A stretch of 64,000 bases of DNA. It comes from a virus. Below the pieces are notes generated by a model. It saw only the letters and a program-made list of their open reading frames with translations. It ran no database searches and was not told where the DNA came from. The stretch covers positions 1 through 64,000 of IMG/VR virus record IMGVR_UViG_3300022745_000029; one strand, given 5' to 3'. The translations under genes and the position numbers were made by a program. This document shows, piece after piece, positions 15,072-20,480 of this stretch. The stretch's first letter is position 1. Every line of letters starts with the position of its first letter.

Positions 15072-15239
15072 CTAAGTACCAATCTTCTCCAGGAAGCCCA
15101 TGACAACGGCGCCGACGAGGCTCAGGCCGGCCACTTCGCCAAGCAGTCGAGCTTCTTGCTCGGTGCCAAATACCGCCGCCACCAGGCAGACAGCAGCTTG
15201 TACACCGAGGAAGCTGGTGAAGATGTAGGGCTTGAGCAT
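15072..15239 (-). CDS. Small membrane protein (55 aa)
   Basis: The ATG at 15239 follows CGGAGTTCAATC. The protein begins MLKPYIFTSFLGVQAAVCLV and has two hydrophobic segments (residues about 5-24 and 36-50, LSLVGAVVMGFLEKIG). Small two-helix membrane proteins in this setting often act in exclusion or host modification, but here the role is unknown. Confidence 0.6.
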   Translation of the reverse strand: MLKPYIFTSFLGVQAAVCLVAAVFGTEQEARLLGEVAGLSLVGAVVMGFLEKIGT

Positions 15240-15288
15240 GATTGAACTCCGAAAATGGGCACAAAGCCTTGCACAGCTTGCCCGTTTA

Positions 15289-15305
15289 GCTATCAAAACG
15301 ATAGC
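15289..15305. promoter_or_regulatory. 17-bp palindrome, copy 1
   Basis: GCTATC-AAAAC-GATAGC has perfect 6-bp arms. The second copy at 15593 shares the arms, so both may bind the same dimeric repressor. Confidence 0.45.
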
Positions 15306-15376
15306 GGAATTGGTTTGGAAACGCGGCGGGGCGCTATTCATCAACGGAATAGCGGTGCCAGACCTGGGCCCGTTGT

Positions 15377-15390
15377 CCCCGACAACGTCA
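15377..15390 (-). repeat. 14-bp repeat copy, opposite orientation
   Basis: Read as CCCCGACAACGTCA on the plus strand, in non-coding sequence. Confidence 0.8.
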
Positions 15391-15427
15391 AATGCAGAGC
15401 AAATGTCAACATTCCACATTATGAAAA

Positions 15428-15567
15428 GTTGGACTCCAAAGATGTCTGACGCAAGCGGACAGGCCTTGACCCAGGCCCCGACAACGTCAATGTCCGGGCA
15501 CACTGGGCACGTTGGACTCCAAAGAGAGCTGACGCAAGCGGCCAGCCCCAGGCCCCGACAACGTCAA
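15428..15567. repeat. Tandem duplication containing a leader motif and a 14-bp site
   Basis: Unit A (15428-15490) and unit B (15511-15567) both run GTTGGACTCCAAAGA, CTGACGCAAGCGG, then CCAGGCCCCGACAACGTCAA. Gaps differ by a few bases. No gene follows the leader motifs, so they are orphan copies. Confidence 0.65.
15476..15566 (-). repeat. Two 14-bp repeat copies in the tandem duplication
   Basis: At 15476-15489 and 15553-15566, one in each duplicated unit. Confidence 0.8.
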
Positions 15568-15592
15568 AGCGCCCGTAATTGCTGCGTTTTCA

Positions 15593-15609
15593 GCTATCGT
15601 TTCGATAGC
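15593..15609. promoter_or_regulatory. 17-bp palindrome, copy 2
   Basis: GCTATCG-TTT-CGATAGC has perfect 7-bp arms, 304 bp from copy 1. Confidence 0.45.
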
Positions 15610-15631
15610 AACATCAACGAGCAGTGGGCAA

Positions 15632-15681
15632 TGACGTTGTCGGGGCCCCTGCCAGTGGCAGTGGCAGTGACGTTGTCGGGG
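15632..15681 (+). repeat. Two 14-bp repeat copies
   Basis: At 15632-15645 and 15668-15681, facing the two previous copies across the second 17-bp palindrome. A two-base variant lies at 15791. Confidence 0.8.
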
Positions 15682-15683
15682 CG

Positions 15684-15878
15684 TCAGCCCACCGCCTCGA
15701 AATGGCGCTTGATCCCACAGGCCCCGTCCCACGGGTTTGCCGCCCGGTAGGGCACAGGAGGGTTACCGCCTTGACTGCGGCGCCCAGTGCCCCCGACAAC
15801 GGCACGGACCAGGGGTTTGCGCATGGTGCCGGCGGGTACTCGAACTACGACGCCGCTCGGGGTTTTACGTTTACGCAT
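15684..15878 (-). CDS. Possible small basic protein (64 aa)
   Basis: The frame begins MRKRKTPSGVVVRVPAGTMR and overlaps the upstream stop by eight bases. It is strongly basic. The coding signal is weak because its sequence also carries the imperfect 14-bp repeat at 15791; it may be chance. Confidence 0.3.
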   Translation of the reverse strand: MRKRKTPSGVVVRVPAGTMRKPLVRAVVGGTGRRSQGGNPPVPYRAANPWDGACGIKRHFEAVG

Positions 15879-16119
15879 AGGTCCGCATCCAATTCGATTT
15901 GGAAGTGCGCCCGTCATCGGACGGAATCGAGGCTACGTAAGGACTGGCGTCGTAGACCTGGCGGCCTTGCGGCCCGCGCACAATTCCCCGGCAGCGGTCG
16001 GCTGCGTCGGTCGCCCGCAACAGGCTCTTGTATTCGCGGCCATACCGAGTCAGAACCAGACCGCCGCAAGGTTCGCCGTACCCGTCGTTGACGGGTGTTG
16101 CCCTGTAGACTTGGTACAT
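15871..16119 (-). CDS. Unknown protein (82 aa)
   Basis: It begins MYQVYRATPVNDGYGEPCGG four bases after the previous stop. The rest is polar with YGREYKSLLRATDAADRCRG. A beta-rich N-terminus is likely. Function is unknown. Confidence 0.5.
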   Translation of the reverse strand: MYQVYRATPVNDGYGEPCGGLVLTRYGREYKSLLRATDAADRCRGIVRGPQGRQVYDASPYVASIPSDDGRTSKSNWMRTYA

Positions 16120-16122
16120 GGT

Positions 16123-16326
16123 TCAGCCCCCGATAAAGGCGTGGCTCAGGTCGCTGAACCAGTAGTTGCCGCGGTCGGGCGTTTTGTCGATGGTCCGCGA
16201 AACTTCGGCGTGCAGCGCGGTGCGGAACGCCCGGTGATACGGCTCCAGCACAGGGGCGATATCGACTACACCCAGCGGCTCAGCCAGACGCGAATCGGGG
16301 ATGGGCATGTAAAGCGCATGCTTCAT
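16123..16326 (-). CDS. Small unknown protein (67 aa)
   Basis: It starts MKHALYMPIPDSRLAEPLGV after TTTGGAGTCCAACATG and ends GNYWFSDLSHAFIGG. Function is unknown. Confidence 0.6.
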   Translation of the reverse strand: MKHALYMPIPDSRLAEPLGVVDIAPVLEPYHRAFRTALHAEVSRTIDKTPDRGNYWFSDLSHAFIGG

Positions 16327-16364
16327 GTTGGACTCCAAAGGGATGCCCCAAGGTGGGCGGGTTA
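16327..16364 (-). promoter_or_regulatory. Hairpin/RBS leader
   Basis: A shorter stem CCCA-CCT-TGGG follows the upstream TAA, then TTTGGAGTCCAACATG. Confidence 0.5.
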
Positions 16365-16652
16365 CAGGTCAGCTGGTCTGACCATTAGGGAAGGCACCCA
16401 CTCGTACACCGATTCGAAACCGAATCGAGCGTAGAGTCGGCGCAGTCTTTCGTGGTCGCCGGACTCGGCGACCGCGATAAGCCCGATTCGAACGTGGCCA
16501 CAGTCGCGGACCAGGTCCGCTAGGGCTTGGCTCGCTTGCCCCGGGCCGTAGGAGCGCAGCGAGGTGACAACGACCCCGCCAACGCCTACCAGGTCGGCCA
16601 GGTCACTGACATCGTCGTCAGTAACGATGCGGGTTGCCAGTAGGGCTTTCAT
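16362..16652 (-). CDS. Short GNAT acetyltransferase-like protein (96 aa)
   Basis: The protein begins MKALLATRIVTDDDVSDLAD. The segment GDHERLRRLYARFGFESVYE matches the C-terminal 'LYxRFGF' beta-strand of GNAT N-acetyltransferases, preceded by a helix at SQALADLVRDCG. The usual acetyl-CoA loop (Q/RxxGxG/A) is only weakly seen as SYGPGQASQAL. At 96 residues it is shorter than the family's roughly 140, so it may be a minimal or inactive relative. Confidence 0.5.
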   Translation of the reverse strand: MKALLATRIVTDDDVSDLADLVGVGGVVVTSLRSYGPGQASQALADLVRDCGHVRIGLIAVAESGDHERLRRLYARFGFESVYEWVPSLMVRPADL

Positions 16653-16783
16653 GCTGGAATTCGAATCAAATCGGTTGCAACATACAACTCATGGAAACGG
16701 TCCGTCGGAAAAGTCGGGCATCAGAACCATGGTTCCTCCTGCAATGACTGGGGCTCTGACCATCAGAGCCCCCGTTATTGCAC

Positions 16784-16838
16784 CCCCGACAACGTCAGAG
16801 CATTTCTGCACGACCGCTGGTCGTTGACGTTGTCGGGG
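16784..16838. repeat. Inverted pair of 14-bp repeats
   Basis: CCCCGACAACGTCA at 16784-16797 and TGACGTTGTCGGGG at 16825-16838 face each other across 27 bp, forming a long inverted repeat. Confidence 0.8.
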
Positions 16839-16843
16839 TGCTC

Positions 16844-16953
16844 AGGTTTTAAACCTCTGCGGAAAGCTCCGCAGACAGGCCGGCCGTGCCGGGATTGCAT
16901 AGAACGCGCCCTATGCGAGGGCGTTGGTAATTACGGTTGCCGGCCGGTTTTTG
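16844..16953 (+). terminator. Cluster of hairpins ending in a T-run
   Basis: In order: AGGTTT-T-AAACCT (16844-16856), TCTGCGG-AAAGCT-CCGCAGA (16856-16875), CGCCCT-ATGCG-AGGGCG (16907-16923), and a GGCCGGC/GCCGGCC pairing (16879-16885 with 16939-16945) followed by GGTTTTTG. Read on the plus strand this could terminate transcription or be part of a folded RNA. Confidence 0.35.
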
Positions 16954-17123
16954 TCTACAGCTTTTGACGCCGCCTATCCTCAACGGGTGTACCTATCCCG
17001 GTCATGGCCGGTTCACACGGGCGCCGCAGGTTGGCCCAGGGTTCAAGCCTAGGACTTACGTTTACGGCGCACGGCGTTGGATACTAGACACGCCACCCTT
17101 GTTTCTTTCGAGCGAGGGCGCTG

Positions 17124-17143
17124 CTACGGGTTGTCTCCCGTAG
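17124..17143. other. Perfect 7-bp stem-loop
   Basis: CTACGGG-TTGTCT-CCCGTAG. Confidence 0.4.
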
Positions 17144-17289
17144 GTTTCCCGTCTTTCAGGGGACCCCCGGCTCCCGCGTTTATGGGGCAATGCTATCGCG
17201 CGCTGCTGAGCTGATCGTTCCCCGTCAACGAACTTGTCCACGCCACTGACCTGTCAATCTGCGTTGTTCAGGCGTAGCATGGGGTTCGC

Positions 17290-17303
17290 TGACGTTGTCG
17301 GGG
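17290..17303 (+). repeat. 14-bp repeat copy in the structured region
   Basis: A degenerate copy follows at about 17384. Confidence 0.8.
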
Positions 17304-17429
17304 CCGGGCTTTGCGGTCGGACATTGGTTCAGGCGAAATTAGAGGGATGCGACAACGGGTAGCCCATGGCGGGCCCACAGTAGTTGTCGTTGTCGGGTTT
17401 TTATGGGACGGCGCACACCTTACCCGGCG

Positions 17430-17575
17430 AACCCGTCACGGGTTGCCACGATGAAAATGGGCTAAGCCGACTGCGGCAATTGACCAGGCAAAGCTCCGCC
17501 TTACTTGCGAACCCGTGGGTTGCAAGTGAAAGCGGAAAGAACCTAGGCCAGTCCGTGCAACCCGCTAGGGGTTGC
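17430..17575. repeat. Three related AACCC/GGGTT stem-loops
   Basis: AACCCGT-C-ACGGGTT (17430-17444), CTTGCgAACCC-GT-GGGTTGCAAG (17504-17526, one bulged base) and GCAACCC-GCTAG-GGGTTGC (17557-17575) repeat the same core arms within 150 bp. Confidence 0.45.
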
Positions 17576-17592
17576 GCGTCGGGTTAGTGGGC

Positions 17593-17654
17593 GATGCCAC
17601 TAGATAGAGCACGGTGGATGCTCTATCTGGTGGCATCCGCTTTTGTGCGGATGC
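17593..17654. terminator. Two nested strong inverted repeats beyond the 17664 gene
   Basis: GATGCCAC-T-AGATAGAGCA (17593-17611) pairs with TGCTCTATCT-G-GTGGCATC (17619-17637) around a 7-base loop, giving about 19 bp with one G-T pair. It overlaps GCATCCGC-TTTTGT-GCGGATGC (17633-17654). Both lie just past the stop of the minus-strand gene and could be alternative stems of a terminator or switch. Confidence 0.5.
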
Positions 17655-17663
17655 TGCAGAGGG

Positions 17664-18272
17664 TTAAACAGTTTCGAGGGTCAGCTCCGTGCTGGTGGAC
17701 TTCCGCTCCGCGCTGGTGGACTCCAGCTCCGCGTGGGCGGACTCCAGCTCCGCGTGGGCGGACTCCAGCTCCGTGCTGGTGGACTTCCGCTCCGCGCTGG
17801 TGGACTCCAGCTCCGCGTGGGCGGACTCCAGCTCCGTGCTGGTGGACTCCAGCTCCGTGCTGGTGGACTTCCGCTCCGCGCGGGCGGACTCATAGGCCAA
17901 CCATTGGGCAATGGTCCGCCCCAGTGCGAGACGCTTGCCCTTGGCTGTTGTCCACAATTGGCCAACGTGCTGGAGCATGGCCATGGTAGTGGCCTTATCG
18001 GGGCTTTGGTTATCGGGAATGAAGTAACCGAAAGCCGTCAAGGCTTTGATATCTCCTTTTGTCAGGCTTGCGCGCACATCAGCCAGAAATGGGCGGAATT
18101 GCCCATTAGTCAGGGCTCGAAGATCTGCGCTCATGGCACCGGCCATGCGGGCTGCTTTGGGCGCGAAGGCTTGCGCCGTATGGCTATGGGCAATGAGGGT
18201 TTTACCTGCTTTGTTTGCCCACGTGATAGCGGCATGTTCAGCAGGTGCGTTGGTAGTGATCAGATTTTGCAT
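17664..18272 (-). CDS. Unknown protein with nine C-terminal heptad repeats (202 aa)
   Basis: The first 130 residues begin MQNLITTNAPAEHAAITWAN and include LRALTNGQFRPFLADVRASL; they look globular and helical, with no family recognised. The last 70 residues are nine units of seven: KSTSTEL, ESTSTEL, ESAHAEL, ESTSAER and repeats of these. Each unit is 21 bp (17682-17870). Leu or Arg at a fixed heptad position suggests an extended coiled coil. The units are nearly identical in DNA, so copy number can change by slippage. The gene stands alone, divergent from the structural block, and might encode a regulator or a host-interaction protein. Confidence 0.7.
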   Translation of the reverse strand: MQNLITTNAPAEHAAITWANKAGKTLIAHSHTAQAFAPKAARMAGAMSADLRALTNGQFRPFLADVRASLTKGDIKALTAFGYFIPDNQSPDKATTMAMLQHVGQLWTTAKGKRLALGRTIAQWLAYESARAERKSTSTELESTSTELESAHAELESTSAERKSTSTELESAHAELESAHAELESTSAERKSTSTELTLETV

Positions 18273-18309
18273 GGTGAAATTTTCCTAATGATTGCCCATG
18301 TTACTGCCA

Positions 18310-18326
18310 TGCACCAAAATGGTGCA
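18310..18326. promoter_or_regulatory. Palindrome in the divergent intergenic region
   Basis: TGCACCA-AAA-TGGTGCA has perfect 7-bp arms, between the divergent genes starting at 18272 and 18541. It is a good candidate operator. Confidence 0.45.
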
Positions 18327-18504
18327 CAGTATGCGCGCGCCCAGGGCGCTCGCAGTGTGGAGGATGAGGATCAGTAACATGAGCGATAGTGTGCCACAGC
18401 TATAATAACCAAGTAAACCATAGGGATATAACTCCATGACGTATAGGGTTTTTATGGCGCGGGATGGCCGAGGCCCGTCCCAGCTCCCTTTTTAGCGGCG
18501 GAAA

Positions 18505-18534
18505 TTTTTCAAAACTTTTTAGTCGTGCTATACT
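18505..18534 (+). promoter_or_regulatory. Promoter with TATACT box, leaderless start
   Basis: TATACT (18529-18534) ends 6 bases before the ATG at 18541; the -35 region TTTTTC (18505-18510) with an 18-base spacer is weak. No Shine-Dalgarno sequence precedes the ATG. Confidence 0.5.
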
Positions 18535-18540
18535 ACTGCC

Positions 18541-19014
18541 ATGAAAAAAGACATTCTGAAAGCCGCCGTAGAGCAAGTCATATCCGGCGCCAAGTCTTCG
18601 TACCAAGCCAGCAAGGACACGGGGATACCCCCGGCGACCCTATCCCGAGCTGTGCGGCTCCACCCCGACTACGAAAAGGCCAAGGCTGACGGCCGGCTGA
18701 GGTCGATGCGCTCCGATCTGGTACCGCTGGACCCCGTAAAACTGCGTCAAATGCCGGAGTTGCAGGCCATCGTGGCGGAGTCCCTGAGCTACAACGAGGC
18801 TGCCCGGCGGTTCGGGAGCGAGGCCTCCAAGTGGCGCCGGTACACGATGGTCGCCTACCCCGACTACGCCAAGGCCCGCGAGAAGCCCAAGCGCCAGGAC
18901 CCCGCCCAACAGGCCCTTGAAGACCGCCTGCGCGCCCTGGAAGAGGAGCTCCTTGCCCTCAAAATTCGCTCCGAAGAGGCCAAAAAAGCCCAAAATTCGA
19001 GCGAAAATCAGTGA
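18541..19014 (+). CDS. Double helix-turn-helix DNA-binding protein (157 aa)
   Basis: Two helix-turn-helix-like segments are visible: residues about 14-40 (SGAKSSYQASKDTGIPPATL) and about 77-98 (SYNEAARRFGSEASKWRRYT). A C-terminal coiled coil (LEDRLRALEEELLALKIRSE) could dimerise it. It is the first rightward gene and the product of a probable leaderless transcript. It may be a regulator of the structural block or a phage repressor or activator; a terminase small subunit role is possible but less likely because a better candidate sits at 19726. Confidence 0.6.
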   Translation: MKKDILKAAVEQVISGAKSSYQASKDTGIPPATLSRAVRLHPDYEKAKADGRLRSMRSDLVPLDPVKLRQMPELQAIVAESLSYNEAARRFGSEASKWRRYTMVAYPDYAKAREKPKRQDPAQQALEDRLRALEEELLALKIRSEEAKKAQNSSENQ

Positions 19015-19122
19015 AATTGACCCAAAAAGCGCAAAACTTCCGTGGATATTGACCAAAACGGCTGAAAAGCCGAGTATTCGGGGCAGAACAACTAGAGCCG
19101 CACCAATCGGCCGTCTGTCTCG

Positions 19123-19689
19123 ATGGGAGAGCCAACACGGGTGTGCCGCGGCTGCGGCGCTGCCCGGCCGATGACCCAATTCAGGGTCAGTGGCCAGCGG
19201 ATCCGCACGGAATGCAAGGCCTGTGAGAGTGCTAGGCGCAAGCGACGGTACGAGCTGCGCTTGAAGGCCGACCCCGAGGCCATCAAGAGGGGCTGGAACC
19301 GCGCAGCCAAGCGGTACAAGGCCCGCCACCCCGAGCGGCGCAGGGAAATCTCCCGCCGGCACTACCGCAAGCTGGTGTCGACCGACGAGGGCCGCGCCAA
19401 GGTGAACTCCCGGGCCGCGCCCGGCCGGCGCAACAAGACCCCGTGGTGCACCTGGCCCGAGATCTGGGCCATCTACCGGGAGGCCAAGCGCTTGACCAAG
19501 GAGACGGGGCGCAAACACGTGGTCGACCATTACGTGCCTGTAACCCACCCGCTTGTGGCAGGCTTGCATACGCCCGCCAATCTCCGTGTCATCCCCGAAG
19601 ACGAGAACCTCTCGAAGTCGAACAAAATTCCCGCCGAACTTGCCCACCTCTTCTGGGACCTGCCCGAACACCTGACCTACCCGGGTTGA
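19123..19689 (+). CDS. HNH endonuclease next to the terminase genes
   Basis: An N-terminal zinc ribbon, CRGCGAARP...CKACE, is followed by a long basic helical region and a C-terminal HNH core: HVVDHYVPV (His-Asp-His), then TPANLRVIPEDENLSKSNK with the conserved Asn. HNH enzymes beside terminase are common in cos-packaging phages, where they can help the terminase cut DNA; whether this one does so or is a homing enzyme is not decided. Its ATG lies in a region after 108 bases of AT-richer spacer, and its stop overlaps the -35 box of the next promoter. Confidence 0.85.
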   Translation: MGEPTRVCRGCGAARPMTQFRVSGQRIRTECKACESARRKRRYELRLKADPEAIKRGWNRAAKRYKARHPERRREISRRHYRKLVSTDEGRAKVNSRAAPGRRNKTPWCTWPEIWAIYREAKRLTKETGRKHVVDHYVPVTHPLVAGLHTPANLRVIPEDENLSKSNKIPAELAHLFWDLPEHLTYPG

Positions 19690-19715
19690 CTTTTAGCCCC
19701 CGCCAGGCTGAGTTT
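19686..19715 (+). promoter_or_regulatory. Late-type promoter A
   Basis: GGG-TTGACT (19686-19691), 18 bases, GAGTTT (19710-19715). The ATG of the terminase small subunit candidate is 10 bases further on. Confidence 0.55.
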
Positions 19716-19725
19716 CCCAGAGGCC

Positions 19726-20184
19726 ATGAGCCTCGTCCCACCCGCAACCCCGCCCTCAATCCCCTCAGAACTGCCCCGCCGCGCCCTGGGGTCGAACCGC
19801 CCCACGCCCACCGCCGAGAACATCGTCCTCGAAGGGATGGCCGTGGCCGACCTCCTGAGCCTGCGCGCGCGGGTGGACGCTCTGCTGCCGGCCAGGGCGC
19901 TGAAAGATCTCGACATAGAGAGCGAGCTTGTCCTCCAGCTTGCCGCCGCCCAGCAGCTGCAGAACGAGGTGCTGCAAAGCGACGAGGTGCCCGCCAACCA
20001 ACAAGCCCAGGTGCTCAACTCTGTCAGCTCTGTGATCGGCCAGATCGTGAAGATGCAGCAGGACCTGTACACCACCGAACGCCTGAAAAAGGTGGAGCGC
20101 GTGCTGATCGACGTGCTGCAGACCCTGCCCCAGGAGACGGTGGCGGAGTTCATGAACGCGTACGAGACCGCCCTCTCGCGTTGA
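19726..20184 (+). CDS. Probable terminase small subunit (152 aa)
   Basis: The call rests mainly on position: it lies between the HNH gene and the large terminase. The protein begins MSLVPPATPPSIPSELPRRA, then has helical segments ALKDLDIESELVLQLAAAQQ and NSVSSVIGQIVKMQQDLYTT, ending with an acidic helix. Such helical oligomerising proteins recognise the packaging site and feed DNA to the motor. No clear helix-turn-helix is seen. A head-associated or regulatory role is the alternative. Confidence 0.55.
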   Translation: MSLVPPATPPSIPSELPRRALGSNRPTPTAENIVLEGMAVADLLSLRARVDALLPARALKDLDIESELVLQLAAAQQLQNEVLQSDEVPANQQAQVLNSVSSVIGQIVKMQQDLYTTERLKKVERVLIDVLQTLPQETVAEFMNAYETALSR

Positions 20185-20209
20185 CAACCTTCATGAGTTT
20201 GCTGAGTAT
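20181..20209 (+). promoter_or_regulatory. Late-type promoter B
   Basis: TTGACA (20181-20186), 17 bases, GAGTAT (20204-20209). It directs transcription toward the large terminase, with a long leader. Confidence 0.5.
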
Positions 20210-20246
20210 GGTCCCAGCCCTTGGCAGGGTATACGGAATCAACCCC

Positions 20247-20310
20247 GGTCGGACGTCTGCGCTTATTCCGGCGTCTGCCAACGCGATCAACGATCGTGAG
20301 ACGTCCGACC
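20247..20310. repeat. 12-bp inverted repeat before the large terminase gene
   Basis: GGTCGGACGTCT (20247-20258) and AGACGTCCGACC (20299-20310) are perfect complements separated by 40 bases. The site lies between the terminase genes, just before the HNH remnant. Confidence 0.6.
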
Positions 20311-20480
20311 AGGGTTGTGTATCGGAGAAGATCGTGCAAAACGACCCCGCCAACCTACGCGTGGTGCCTGCTCGCCTCAATCAGGCCAAGCTCAACAAGA
20401 TTCCCGACTTCGTCCTCCACGAGATGTGGGGCATCCCCGAGAAGCACGTCTTCAGGGAGGCCGAGTGGACAACGCACTGA
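20311..20480 (+). pseudogene. C-terminal remnant of an HNH endonuclease
   Basis: This frame reads PANLRVVPARLNQAKLNKIP then FVLHEMWGIPEKHVF and stops at 20480. It aligns with the C-terminus of the HNH protein at 19123 (PANLRVIPEDENLSKSNKIP, then HLFWDLPEHL). The catalytic His-Asp-His part is absent, and the frame overlaps the terminase start. It is probably the tail of a duplicated and deleted HNH gene. Confidence 0.6.

Larger units (their letters stand above)
15240..15683. other. Non-coding region with two operator-like palindromes and a duplicated segment
   Basis: No gene is supported. It holds five exact copies of the 14-bp repeat, two leader motifs with no gene behind them (15428 and 15511), and two 17-bp palindromes with the same arms at 15289 and 15593. 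Confidence 0.5.
16653..17663. other. 1-kb structured non-coding region
   Basis: No convincing gene of more than 20 codons is found. A possible 13-residue peptide with a strong GGAGGA ribosome-binding site lies at 16730-16689 (minus, MVLMPDFSDGPFP). The stretch contains at least eight inverted repeats, three exact 14-bp repeats and a T-run at 16948-16952. Candidate roles are a replication origin, a structured RNA or an intergenic control region between the leftward operon and the gene at 17664. Confidence 0.5.

Noticed and set aside
16954-17423. Short plus-strand frames in the structured region (such as 16937-17143)
   Set aside because: No ribosome-binding site and no protein-like composition; the DNA is dominated by inverted repeats.
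17682-17870. A CRISPR-like array
   Set aside because: The 21-bp units are contiguous without spacers and encode protein heptads.
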